A DNA stretch of 64,000 nt from Rhipicephalus microplus (lineage: Eukaryota; Arthropoda; Arachnida; Ixodida; Ixodidae): positions 198,942,101-199,006,100 of the forward strand of contig NC_134701.1 of assembly GCF_043290135.1 (NCBI RefSeq). The letters are read 5' to 3'. The first letter of the stretch is position 1, and every line of letters begins with the position of its first letter. This document shows positions 38,101-44,278 of this stretch, one piece after another. The translations under genes and the position numbers were made by a program. The notes below the pieces were generated by a model. That model was not told the origin of the DNA. It was given only the letters and a program-made list of their open reading frames with translations, and made no database searches.

Positions 38101-41100
38101 TCTACCTTCGTTTTTTGCCGAAAAGCGCAAATTGTTGGGTGACCATGTCATAATCCTTTAAGGCGAAAGTAGTGCGTCTCCTGCATGTAATAGCCACCTC
38201 TCGTTTTAGTCTTTGGAATGTCTGCTGGATGGCGGTACTTGTATAAGATAAATATATGATGAAAAGATGCGAGATGGGGGTACTTAAAGTATCGTATTTA
38301 CTCGCGTAATCCTCGCACTCTCATAATTCTCGCACCCCCCACATCACCCAAGAAAAATACGTTTTTGTTTTCTCGAGTAATTATCGCAACCCCGAAAACT
38401 GCCGCAACAATGTCGTCTGCTCGTTCCAGCCACTGATGATGATAGCATGCGCCATCTCTTAAGCATCAACCATACTATTGCACGGAGATTCAATCCAATC
38501 CAAGCCAAGCCAAAGTGGCCAGTGCGCGTTGCGGCGTGCTTTGTATGTTGTGTCGGTAATCTTGGCACATTATGGGGCAATATTGAAGCCACACGGCTGC
38601 TTCAAGTTGCAAGTGATACATCATGTGCTACATCATGTGATACATCATGAGCTTGTGAGCCAGAGAGTGCACGGCGAGCACTTGATAAATAAATTCAATG
38701 TGGACGACAACTGCCTTTGGTAGTGCAGCCATGTTTTTCAAAGGCTCGAATGCTTTGCCGGCGAAGCTTGCCGTGCATTTTGAACTGCTCTCACATGGAA
38801 GTGGCAGACATTTTACAGCACTGTGCTATTACAGCAGGCTTGCTGCTAGCGTGGGCGGGCTATTAGCATTCCTTGGTGCCAATCACCTTGACAGTGAGAC
38901 CTACAAATGTGAACCAGCCTAGGTTTCTTAGTCTAGCTTTTTCATCAACTGATTGAGCTTTCGCACTACCACCATGGCTTCCTCTAACAAGAGTAACTTA
39001 GGATGGGAGACATCCTTAACAGCCTATCTCAAAATATGTTCAAGCATCGACCTACCTTTCCATAGCAAACAATGGTGCTCTGTCGAATGAGATGGGGCGT
39101 GATGACGTAAAACTGATCACCATTGTGGTAAGTGATTGACTCCTGCCCAATAATGAGTGCGCCACAGAAAGGCTCCGGCACGGCAATAACCAGGTTTGCC
39201 TCACTTTCCACATGGTCCTGTTTCCAGGGACCCCGCACAAACTCCTTGTCCTTGAGCGACACCTCATAGGTCTTCATGTGTCGCGCCTGGCTGTCCTGAT
39301 GGAGCAGCACAATAGTGGGGGTCTTGCAGCCATGCAAGAATTCCATGTCTTGCACTGTCAGTTCTTCCATCCTGCAGCAAGATGGCACCGAGTGGCACTA
39401 CATTCATAGAAGCTTTTGCATAATCCCAAGGCTAACTTAACTAATATGCGGAGAAAGGGAAAAAAATGGGAAGGGGCGTGACATCACACGTGGCTAGCCT
39501 TGGTGAATTGACCACCTCTTAATACCAAAAAAACACATCTACAAAGCTCACAAGTAGGATTCTGCCCACCTAAGCACTGTTTGGTTCACTGCGATTAGTG
39601 GTACCTGCCTGATGGCAGCAATTCCAACCTATCCAGTCATCGTTCAGTGTTGCCTTGTTCCTCTGTTCTCAAGAGATACTGTTATTCATGTATATTTAAG
39701 CGATGGTGATGATTAAACAGTGAAGTATTTACGATGGATGAAACACTGAGCTCAGATTCCATGCATTACGACTGTTTACTTTTGGGGCATATGATGCCGC
39801 AGCCCAAGTGAGGTGGCTATAAAAACTACAGCTTGCTTATCAAGTGAAAGCTCAATTCGCCATTATAAATTTTAAAACTGGGCTTCTAGAGTGTCGCACA
39901 GTGCCCCTCTTAGCTTTTTTTTTTTTTTTTTCATGAGAAACTACATTGCAAATGTTTGAAGTGAACCTGAACACGTTTTCTCTCTGTGACAAGTGCTTCC
40001 TAGCAATAAGCGCCTCATTAACACAATAGCCAAACTTCTGAATCTTTTGCAATAAGCTGCTTCAACAGATAATTCAAAATCTTTTTGCTCTCTCCCCTCA
40101 TGAACCAATTTTTTTATGAAATCAGCAAAAATCTTGATAAATGTATTAGTGTGCATGAAATGTAGACAAACAAAATGCACTTCAGGACTTTTGATGTTAA
40201 AATTCATACCAAAACATTCTTCTATGAAATAAAGAACTCTATTTCCACAGGTACCACCACATCCCCCCAATAACAAAGGCATTCTGGGCATCAATCATGC
40301 TCCAAAATAATCACTCGACAAACCTGATGTTGAAGGCTTTCAGTTCCCTGTTGTCTTTGTCCAAAGGAATGACCTTGAAAAGCCCATCATACAGACGAAG
40401 GCCAATTACCCGGCATTCAGGGTCTATAATACAAATGTTGCCTGTCTCAGACGGCCTCGAGAAGGTGTCCTATACGAAAGCAGTGAAGAATTAGCTGCTG
40501 GCAAAGAAGCATAAATTTCATTCGTCATGAAGTACTTGAGTTAGACTAGTTTGTGAGCAAGACTTTTACGGGACATCTAAAAAACAAGGTGTGAATTAAA
40601 GTGAGCTAGTAGGCATTATGTCTGTTGTGCATATCCCTTTTACCACTACTTTGTCTACAGCCTCCTTTTGCATGTTTTATACTTAATAAAGCTGAGCGGG
40701 AGCTAGTGCATATTTGCTTCATACCATAATGTAAGAAATAAAGGTTTCTGGAAGCTGTTTCCTACTGCCATTGCCGAGTACAGCAAACTGCTAGAATTTG
40801 CATTATTTAAAAAAATATGGAAAACCAAGGAATTAAATGGAACAGCCTTCTATGTCGCCATTAAAAGCAAACCACACATGAGTAAAAAACAGTGCGACAA
40901 CAGCACAACTGATCAAAGTAGTTGCCGTGCGACAGCTCACTTGGTCGTTTGCTCAATTTGGTAAATTTAGAAACTGCCAGGCATGTTTGGAACCTGTATT
41001 AATGATAGACAAACTAATAACAGAGTGCTCAGGAATGTCTGAAAAGTCTACTGCAAGGCCTTCAGAAATATTTTATGCCGCTTTATCGAACAAAACATAT

Positions 41101-44100
41101 CACTTTACATTATATATAACAGGCATCACATCAGTTCCGGCACAGAGTAGCTGCTGTCATGCAAACACCACTAAAAGTTCATTGTCGAAGCAGCTGCGCA
41201 AATGGGATTTGGTGTTCCAGCAACGCTGATCTTTGTTGCATTGCTCACAGCCGTCACATGGATTTTGACAGATATTTGGTTGATGCTTCTCTACATGTCC
41301 TTAGTTTCATGTTTTATGTAACACTGATAGGAAACCTTTTCATTAACATCAAGTTAAACTTTGCTTTCCACTTTCCCTAGTCAGTGATAGAATGTATCTG
41401 ATCAGATTGGTCGATGGTGCTGCTTATGGTGGAATAATACAATGCATAGTGGAAGTGGGCGGCTAAGAACTTATTTGGTGGGTCGCTGCTAGCAGTAGCA
41501 ATTAGCCATTTTCAGTCTTGTAATAAATTACCCTGTTTACATAGAAGGCTTAAAATCAGTCTGCATATGATCCTTTAGACTTGCTCTACTGGCTCAAACT
41601 ATTTGATCAAAATTATCCAAACTGTTTCTGGCCTCCTTATGTCAGAGATAGAACCCCGTTATCTTTATTATGCATACGCTGCTTCACCAATAAACCCCGA
41701 GGCATTTATTCTCCTGACAACGTTTGCGACTGTTGGCTCACAAAATTAACCAAAGAATAATTGTTGGATTTAACATCTCAAACCACAATATGATTATGAG
41801 GGATGCCGTAGTGGAGGGCTCCGAAAATAGCAACCTCCTAGGGTTCTTCAACATGCACTTATATTAAAAAAACCCTGGAACACTTTTGCAGGTAACCATG
41901 ACATGGACTCACTATAAGAACTTATCGCCTCATGAATTCAACGCCGCAAAAATTTTAAGAATCCATCCAGTACAAGCAAAGTTAAAAAGATTTATTGCAC
42001 GCTGCAATCGCATTCCCTCGTACCGACGAAAGCGCTGGAAGCTAAGCAGAGAAGAATGGCAGGGGCAAAAAAATACGCCACGTGACTTTGGGCACTTTTT
42101 TCTATTTCAAATACATGGCTTTTTCAGTGTGATCGCACGCGTGGACAAGTCGCTGCCTCCCGCCGACATCCCAGTAAAGACCGGGCGCGCCATGTTCAAA
42201 TCAGCCAATGGCTGACATATGGCCTCCTACGAGTGATTCTTGAGGGTCTTCCGTTCTTTGTCGAGAGAAAAGAAAGCAACTTCTAGCTGAATTTGATCAT
42301 TTATTGTGAATTCCAGGCCACCTGCTGTGCTATATTATTTGGCTCGCGCGTTCTTGGGCTCAAAAAGTGTTGCAGGGACCCTTAAGCACATGGGTTCCAA
42401 GCATTTTTGTCTCCATCACAAATGCAACTGCTGCGGCCGGGCTTTGTTTCCGCGACGTTCGAGTCTGCAGTTGAGCACCATAACCTCTAGGCCACCGTGG
42501 CACGTTATTAGCCAGAGGAGTGGGGTGGGGAGGGGGGGGAGGTAGCCAAAGTTTTATTTCAGGCATATGAAGGGTATGTGACCCTTCGTACGCAAGTTTG
42601 AGTGTGTAATGCTTTCCAGAGCTACTCAAGGCTGAGGGGCATTGTGTGCACCCTACAGTATGTGAGCTTAAGTGAAGACAACTTGCCAAGGAGTCAGAAA
42701 TGAGCTAAGGGAAGCAAGCACAGAAAGGTGCAACCATTATTTAGTTCTGGTAATTCAATGTACACAGCATGTACTTCATGTTAAGACTGAAGTTTCCGCT
42801 ACAGACATTTTCAAGAAATGCGCTATGAAAAGCCTGACAAGCAAACCACAGAAAGTTAGCATGCTGAAAATAATAGCACAAATTTTTAGCATTGCAGCAA
42901 ACAAGGATTCCATTAGAAACTCACAGCAATGTTGCCGTGTGCTCTGGTGATAATTTCGATGCTGTCCCCGTAGTGGACACATTCCAGTATTGCCGCATTG
43001 TACTTCGCCGTCAAGAAAAACATTTGGTCTTTCTTCTCCCCCTTCACGAAAAAAACAAGCAAAAGTGAATCATTACATTCATAAACTTACTGAATAGCTT
43101 ACTATATGTATGTGCTTACTGCATAGTTTACACACAAGATATTGAATGTTTTTTAAACACAAACGCACGTTTCCTTCGTTATACCTATAAAGGCCTAATT
43201 TTCATGGTTTCTTTCTGAAATTTGACAGGGCTTTCGACAATAACGTGCTCGTTTCGGTAATGACAGGAATAAAATTTGATGTATTGTTGCCAAAAAAACA
43301 AAAAGCTCGCAGATTTTGACAGGTTCAACTTAGGCCAAGTTTCTCTGTCTAAGCAACACATCTGACGCGCCAGAGGCCCACAAGCTGTTCATGTGGGTGA
43401 TAGGGAACAAGATTTAGAGCTTACCGGCGGTCTGAAAAGCTTCATAATACTTATCCTCCCATAAATGCCGATCTCTTTGACAGGTCTGAGGCCTTCTGGG
43501 GAAACGACATAAATCTCGATGCGAGTGTTTTTGGCGAGGATAAGGTTGATATCATCCGGTGACGTGAAGTTGCCTGAAACAAACACGTGCACGCTTGTCA
43601 CACCCGGGCGTTCAAAAGCAATGTGCCCACTGTGTGCACGGCTTAAAGTGAGCACCACACCAAGTTTCGTTTTAGCAGCGCTGAACGTAGCCTCGTAAAA
43701 GTGAGACAGTCAACAACACCACCCTGAAAACGCCTGGCGAGCGGTCTTGGCGGTGTCGGAGGCCAAGCGCGCGGCTAGTCCCACCCTGACGGCTGAACTA
43801 TCTCGCACTCAACTGGTGCGGTGCAAAATGAAACCAGCAGCAGGCCCGAAGCAATTCCGTCATAATTCCAACTGGTTACGGGCGAATAGCGAAGCAGGGG
43901 CGAAGAAACGCCAAGCTAAGCGGCATACCGACGGGGCACACGCAGTAAACATCGCTGAACAGTGGCGACGGCGTTATTCTCGACGCGGCAAATAGCGCTC
44001 GATGTGAGCGCACCAACCTCACCGGGAGACGGCTACATTCAGAGTAAGTAACTGTGAGAATTCTGGAGCGTACACGATGTCTAACAACGATACAACGCGC

Positions 44101-44278
44101 TTCTGCAGTGCCAAGACTCGAGGCATGTGCTCTCTGATGAAGCGAGGTGGCAGCGGCAAGCATCGCGGCAAAGCTGCGCAGCATGCTACGACAGAACACA
44201 GCGTTCTTTTCACTGACCTGTAGCGCAGGCAGACACGCCAGTCGGCTTGTGGGCCGTCACGACGTAGTTATATGACAT
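5255..44278 (-). CDS. DDB1: DDB1, DNA damage-binding protein 1 (20 exons, 3' end off window)
   Basis: Adaptor of CUL4-RBX1 ubiquitin ligases that holds DCAF substrate receptors and acts with DDB2 in nucleotide excision repair. It is mainly nuclear. Exons on the minus strand, in order: 44218-44278, 43425-43573, 42925-43041, 40324-40469, 39056-39371, 33076-33315, 32077-32390, 31448-31556, 30548-30726, 29885-30048, 29575-29705, 26678-26862, 24765-24860, 19918-20046, 19209-19321, 12903-13067, 12050-12315, 8964-9073, 7623-7792, 5255-5357. Phases join without a break to give residues 1-1087, from [14 protein letters not shown] to GKIDHAF. By family knowledge these cover propellers BPA, BPB and BPC and the start of the C-terminal helical region. 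Similarity to the vertebrate protein is high throughout. One insertion of about 14 residues lies in exon 7. Roughly 69 C-terminal residues are missing at the left edge. No frameshift or internal stop was seen, so the gene is probably functional. Confidence 0.97.
5358..6475. other. Right part of DDB1 intron 19, no gene
   Basis: I see no coding feature or clear repeat border here. Open frames in this stretch have no recognisable domain. Confidence 0.4.
6476..7382. mobile_element. DNA transposon remnant with TTTACTCGC ends (element E)
   Basis: The left end CCTATTTACTCGCATAATCG and the right end, whose complement begins CCGTATTTACTCGCGTAATC, form inverted repeats. TA follows the right end. The outer CCGTATTTACTCG motif is shared with pogo elements C and D. 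It is about 907 bp, with no intact transposase. A one-ended relative lies at 38291-38620. Confidence 0.6.
7623..7792 (-). CDS. DDB1: DDB1 exon 19
   Basis: Completes residue 997 and encodes 998-1053 plus one base: [54 protein letters not shown]. The acceptor is CAACAG and the donor GTGAGT. Confidence 0.95.
8379..8555. mobile_element. Small MITE in DDB1 intron 18
   Basis: About 177 bp with inverted ends: TGCACTCAAACCTCATTACA at the left, and TGCACTCAAATTGCAATATA on the opposite strand at the right. The inside is rich in CGTTATA motifs, typical of Tigger-derived MITEs. It is non-coding. Confidence 0.6.
8964..9073 (-). CDS. DDB1: DDB1 exon 18
   Basis: Residues 961-996 plus two bases: [36 protein letters not shown]. 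The acceptor is TTCCAG and the donor GTAGGG. Confidence 0.95.
9344..10296. mobile_element. TIR-bounded element with internal tandem duplication (element F)
   Basis: The ends GGCAGACTGGTCTT at 9344 and the complementary AAGACCAGTCTGCC ending at 10296 are perfect 14-nt inverted repeats about 953 bp apart, inside DDB1 intron 17. I see no transposase. I could not define a target duplication, so the superfamily is unknown. Confidence 0.55.
9926..10226. repeat. Tandem duplication, 151-bp unit
   Basis: Two adjacent copies (9926-10076 and 10077-10226) that start with CTTCCATACTTTCACTCTA and differ at only a few bases (for example CTACAG/CTATAG and TTATCTC/TTATGTC). They lie wholly inside element F. 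Confidence 0.85.
10505..10565. repeat. Overlapping inverted repeats (two alternative hairpins)
   Basis: CCAGTGTACTCTTATCC at 10505-10521 is perfectly complementary to 10537-10553 (17-bp stem). CAACCGGATAAG at 10532-10543 is perfectly complementary to 10554-10565 (12-bp stem). The middle arm can pair with either neighbour, so the two hairpins exclude each other. Confidence 0.8.
10752..11090 (+). pseudogene. Helitron-type helicase-associated (DUF6570-like) relic
   Basis: Plus-strand translation gives [20 protein letters not shown]. After a one-base frameshift it gives [20 protein letters not shown], then [17 protein letters not shown] and VKKGSMHL further on. This order resembles the conserved block found next to helicase domains in Helitron-type proteins of arthropods (DUF6570). 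The frameshift and stops show it is dead. No helicase domain or Helitron terminus is visible. The assignment rests on remembered motifs only. Confidence 0.45.
11100..12049. other. DDB1 intron 17 remainder, no gene
   Basis: I see nothing beyond low-complexity patches and short open frames without recognisable domains. Confidence 0.4.
12050..12315 (-). CDS. DDB1: DDB1 exon 17
   Basis: Completes residue 872 and encodes 873-960: [63 protein letters not shown]. The acceptor is CCCAG and the donor GTAGGA. Confidence 0.96.
12903..13067 (-). CDS. DDB1: DDB1 exon 16
   Basis: Completes residue 817 and encodes 818-871 plus one base: [51 protein letters not shown]. It follows intron 15 (6.14 kb). The donor is GTAAGT. 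Confidence 0.95.
13912..14179 (-). mobile_element. Ruka tRNA-derived SINE, copy 1
   Basis: Read on the minus strand, it starts with a tRNA-like head (A box GTGGTCTAGTGGCTAAG, B box in GGTCGCGGGTTCAAATCCCG) followed by the Ruka body ending near TGTGGGGTTTAACGTCCC on the plus strand. The flanking duplication TTTTTTCCGGTTAA (13898-13911 and 14180-14193) marks LINE-mediated insertion. A T-run lies between the head and the right duplication. Element D shows the unoccupied site. Confidence 0.9.
14404..15131 (+). pseudogene. Pogo-like transposase fragment (element C)
   Basis: Segments visible on the plus strand: an N-terminal helix-turn-helix ([38 protein letters not shown]), the start of a CENPB-type domain, then the first catalytic region ([52 protein letters not shown]). 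Several stops and frameshifts occur. The second half of the DDE domain is absent: the reading ends at a SEKKW motif and the inverted end follows. Confidence 0.85.
15257..16963. other. DDB1 intron 15 between elements C and D, repeat debris
   Basis: No gene seen. At 15474-15540 there is a Tigger-MITE-like end (ACAGTTAAAACCTGGATATA). At 15655-15700 there is a short repeat (AATAGCAATTGTATGGACAC) with a relative at 20745-20765. Confidence 0.45.
16964..18059 (-). mobile_element. Pogo-like element D
   Basis: A 1096-bp element in the opposite orientation to C, with ends CCGTATTTACTCGATTCTAC and, on the opposite strand, CCGTAATTACTCGAATCTAA, flanked by TA (16962-16963 and 18060-18061). It lacks the Ruka insertion and so gives the empty site for copy 1. 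Confidence 0.87.
17075..17812 (-). pseudogene. Pogo-like transposase fragment (element D)
   Basis: From 17812 leftward: [20 protein letters not shown] and [18 protein letters not shown] (helix-turn-helix); [20 protein letters not shown], then after a stop [20 protein letters not shown] and [19 protein letters not shown] (CENPB-type domain); [20 protein letters not shown] and [20 protein letters not shown] (first catalytic region). It has a stop near 17522 and a frameshift near 17160. Like C, it ends after a NEK motif with the rest of the catalytic domain missing. Confidence 0.87.
18062..19208. other. DDB1 intron 15 left part, no gene
   Basis: Nothing recognisable is coded here. A duplicated CCATGCCAAGCTA-like motif is the only structure noticed, around 18445-18530. 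Confidence 0.4.
19209..19321 (-). CDS. DDB1: DDB1 exon 15
   Basis: Completes residue 779 and encodes 780-816 plus one base. A variable serine- and glycine-rich stretch is followed by [18 protein letters not shown]. The acceptor is TTGCAG and the donor GTATGT. Confidence 0.92.
19607..19852 (-). mobile_element. Ruka SINE, copy 2
   Basis: Full-length copy in DDB1 intron 14. The tRNA-like head is at the right (GTGATCTAGTGGCTAAGGTA on the minus strand). Near-identical flanks AAAATTTTAAAGTCT (19592-19606) and AAAATTTAAAAGTCT (19853-19867) are the target duplication. Confidence 0.9.
19918..20046 (-). CDS. DDB1: DDB1 exon 14
   Basis: Completes residue 736 and encodes 737-778 plus two bases: [36 protein letters not shown]. 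The acceptor is TGCACAG and the donor GTCTGT. Confidence 0.93.
20047..21279. other. DDB1 intron 13, left part, no gene
   Basis: I see no coding feature here. A short repeat near 20745 (ATAGCAATCGTATGGGCTC) resembles 15655. Confidence 0.4.
21280..21620 (-). pseudogene. Pogo-like transposase, N-terminus fused to C-terminus
   Basis: The minus strand reads [15 protein letters not shown] and, in the next frame, [13 protein letters not shown], which is the N-terminal helix-turn-helix of pogo-type transposases. Soon after it reads [20 protein letters not shown] and KEMSSEG, which resembles the acidic C-terminal tail of the same proteins. The whole catalytic domain is missing between them. This is an internal-deletion copy with a frameshift. 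I could not place its inverted ends. Confidence 0.6.
21815..23650 (+). mobile_element. Tigger/pogo-like relic B
   Basis: Same family as relic A, in the opposite orientation, 1836 bp. The ends are CAGACGAGCCCACATATAAC and, on the opposite strand, CAGTCGAGCCCGCTTCTAAC. TA follows at 23651; the left TA has decayed. The plus strand keeps C-terminal transposase pieces: [20 protein letters not shown] near 23070-23140, and [20 protein letters not shown] to RSMCITDFW near 23338-23525. It lacks the nested Tigger. Confidence 0.75.
23651..24764. other. DDB1 intron 13, right part with the GC donor
   Basis: No gene seen. The right end is the GC donor GCAAGT of intron 13 (24764 leftward); the intron runs to the acceptor AG at 20048-20047. 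Confidence 0.5.
24765..24860 (-). CDS. DDB1: DDB1 exon 13 (GC donor follows)
   Basis: Completes residue 704 and encodes 705-735 plus two bases: [31 protein letters not shown]. The exon ends CCGAG and is followed by GCAAGT at 24764-24759. Joining to exon 14 in phase requires this GC donor; no in-phase GT donor is available. Confidence 0.93.
25828..26401. mobile_element. TTAA-flanked MITE, copy 1
   Basis: A 574-bp element in DDB1 intron 12 bounded by TTAA (25824-25827 and 26402-26405). The ends are AGAGGCCCTGCAACACTTTT and, on the opposite strand, AGCGGCCCTGCGACACTTTT. TTAA duplication fits Kolobok or piggyBac mobilisation. There is no long conserved reading frame. A relative is at 41868-42381. 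Confidence 0.82.
26678..26862 (-). CDS. DDB1: DDB1 exon 12
   Basis: Residues 643-703 plus two bases: [51 protein letters not shown]. This is one of the most conserved DDB1 segments. The donor is GTAACT. Confidence 0.96.
27287..29066 (+). mobile_element. Tigger-like element with CAGTCAAATCTC ends
   Basis: A 1780-bp element in DDB1 intron 11. The ends are CAGTCAAATCTCATTAATTC and, on the opposite strand, CAGACGAACCTCAATAATTC, with TA on both sides (27285-27286 and 29067-29068). Near its right end the plus strand reads [12 protein letters not shown] followed by a stop (about 28838-28878), the typical C-terminus of Tigger-type transposases. The rest of the enzyme is unreadable, so it is a decayed or deleted copy. 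A G14 run lies at about 27776. Confidence 0.7.
29575..29705 (-). CDS. DDB1: DDB1 exon 11
   Basis: Completes residue 599 and encodes 600-642: [32 protein letters not shown], ending ERKK. The acceptor is TTGCAG and the donor GTAGGA. Intron 10 before it is the shortest, at 179 bp. Confidence 0.94.
29885..30048 (-). CDS. DDB1: DDB1 exon 10
   Basis: Completes residue 544 and encodes 545-598 plus one base: [27 protein letters not shown], ending NIGG. The acceptor is TCACAG and the donor GTAAGA. Confidence 0.94.
30548..30726 (-). CDS. DDB1: DDB1 exon 9
   Basis: Residues 485-543 plus two bases: [30 protein letters not shown], ending LNQI. The acceptor is GTGCAG and the donor GTAGCT. Confidence 0.94.
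31448..31556 (-). CDS. DDB1: DDB1 exon 8
   Basis: Completes residue 448 and encodes 449-484: [17 protein letters not shown], then [16 protein letters not shown]. The acceptor is CTCCAG and the donor GTGTGT. Confidence 0.94.
32077..32390 (-). CDS. DDB1: DDB1 exon 7, with an extra loop
   Basis: Residues 344-447 plus two bases. It contains the very conserved [20 protein letters not shown] and [20 protein letters not shown]. Between WPLR and NTLVLSF it has 21 residues ([20 protein letters not shown], then R), where the vertebrate protein has about seven. The extra loop is in frame and uncut by splice signals. The donor is GTGGGT. Confidence 0.95.
33076..33315 (-). CDS. DDB1: DDB1 exon 6
   Basis: Residues 264-343, 80 whole codons, with [40 protein letters not shown] and QLIKLN. 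The donor is GTCAGT. It follows the 5.74-kb intron 5. Confidence 0.96.
33455..33634. mobile_element. Small MITE in DDB1 intron 5
   Basis: About 180 bp. The left end CATTCGAACTTCATTATAAC and the right end, on the opposite strand CACTAAACCTCAATATAAC, are imperfect inverted repeats. The type is similar to the MITE at 8379. Confidence 0.5.
33960..35340 (-). pseudogene. Non-LTR reverse transcriptase relic (RTE-like), interrupted
   Basis: The minus strand reads [19 protein letters not shown] at about 35300-35240 (catalytic domain A). At about 35015-34985 it reads [16 protein letters not shown], the catalytic FADD box with an Ile-Ala insertion. It continues with [20 protein letters not shown] and [10 protein letters not shown] to about 34860. 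After unrelated sequence (about 34230-34790) the same protein resumes at 34190-33980 with [37 protein letters not shown]. There are several stops. The element is dead and both ends are missing. Confidence 0.7.
34230..34790. other. Unidentified insert inside the reverse transcriptase relic
   Basis: It separates two parts of the RT reading frame. It includes a C-run near 34471 and a stretch around 34610-34750 rich in CTCCA/GGAGC words. I do not recognise the family. Confidence 0.35.
35341..36540. other. DDB1 intron 5 stretch, possible small palindromic repeat
   Basis: No gene seen; the 158-codon open stretch at 35639-36115 has no recognisable domain. The words CAGGGTGGCC near 35926 and GGCCACCCCACCTGA near 36100 form rough inverted ends of a possible MITE of about 185 bp. 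It includes a 16-bp unit (GCAGAACACATGCGCT) repeated twice near 36053-36085. Confidence 0.3.
36544..36690 (+). pseudogene. piggyBac-like transposase fragment
   Basis: The plus strand reads [20 protein letters not shown] and [10 protein letters not shown]. This resembles the start of the piggyBac-type DDE domain, where a (D/E)E(I/L)..F(I/L)G...(Y/M)GI pattern is followed by P/S-I-..-YW. A single fragment of about 40 residues is preserved, with no ends identified. The assignment rests on motif memory. Confidence 0.45.
36975..38280. repeat. GGGGCGAAGC-ended repeat, split by a TTAA MITE
   Basis: Removing the MITE at 36993-38157 joins GGGGCAAAGCTCC, TTAA and GGCG. This matches the complement of the right end of the 49878-50322 repeat (GGGGCGAAGCTCCTTAAGGC). 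The stretch after the MITE (to about 38280) keeps GCCACCTCTCGTTTTAGTCT and GGATGGCGGTAC, again matching that repeat. Confidence 0.65.
36993..38157. mobile_element. TTAA-flanked MITE, second family
   Basis: A 1165-bp element in DDB1 intron 5 with TTAA at 36989-36992 and 38158-38161. The ends are AGCAGTCATGACACCC and, on the opposite strand, AGGATTATGACATGG, which are imperfect inverted repeats. No transposase seen. Confidence 0.65.
38291..38620. mobile_element. One-ended relative of element E
   Basis: Starts CGTATTTACTCGCGTAATCC and runs parallel to the complement of 7383-7050 (shared words CATGCGCCATCTCTTAAGCA-like, AATCCAATCCAAGCCAAGCC and AGTGGCCAGTGCGCGTTGC). The other end is missing. Confidence 0.6.
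38621..39055. other. DDB1 intron 5 end, no gene
   Basis: Nothing recognisable except short TACATCATGTGATACATCAT repeats around 38616-38650. Confidence 0.35.
39056..39371 (-). CDS. DDB1: DDB1 exon 5
   Basis: Completes residue 158 and encodes 159-263, with [39 protein letters not shown] and STIVCYGK. It is the longest coding exon here. The acceptor is CTGCAG and the donor GTAGGT. Confidence 0.96.
40324..40469 (-). CDS. DDB1: DDB1 exon 4
   Basis: Residues 110-157 plus two bases, containing [28 protein letters not shown] and ELKAFNI. The acceptor is TATAG and the donor GTTTGT. The split arginine codon is completed in exon 5. Confidence 0.94.
40470..41756. other. DDB1 intron 3, left part, no gene
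   Basis: I see no coding feature or repeat borders here. Confidence 0.4.
41757..42503 (-). mobile_element. Ruka SINE copy 3, split by a TTAA MITE
   Basis: The Ruka body reads from 41757 (TTGTTGGATTTAACATCTCA) to about 41863 and resumes at 42386 (GCACATGGGTTCCAAGC) through the tRNA-like head ending near 42503. It is more diverged than the other copies, which fits an older insertion. The gap is the MITE at 41868-42381. Confidence 0.8.
41868..42381. mobile_element. TTAA-flanked MITE, copy 2 (inside Ruka)
   Basis: A 514-bp relative of 25828-26401, with TTAA at 41864-41867 and 42382-42385. The ends are AAAAACCCTGGAACACTTTT and, on the opposite strand, GGGTCCCTGCAACACTTTTT. Shared inner words include GCAAAAATTTTA and CGACGAAAGCGCTG. 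Confidence 0.8.
42925..43041 (-). CDS. DDB1: DDB1 exon 3
   Basis: Residues 71-109, 39 whole codons, containing [13 protein letters not shown] and [10 protein letters not shown]. The acceptor AG is at 43043-43042 and the donor GTGAGT at 42924. Confidence 0.94.
43425..43573 (-). CDS. DDB1: DDB1 exon 2
   Basis: Residues 21-70, including [20 protein letters not shown]. The acceptor is TTTCAG and the donor GTAAGC. It forms part of propeller BPA. Confidence 0.95.
44218..44278 (-). CDS. DDB1: DDB1 exon 1 (start codon)
   Basis: Encodes residues 1-20 plus one base, starting [20 protein letters not shown]. The ATG at 44278 lies in a CCAAAATG context. The start matches the conserved DDB1 N-terminus, which fixes it. 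The donor is GTCAGT at 44217. Confidence 0.95.

Noticed and set aside
44257..44278. TATA-like motif just upstream of the DDB1 start codon
   Set aside because: It is only about 10-20 bases from the ATG, too close to serve as a core promoter for this start.
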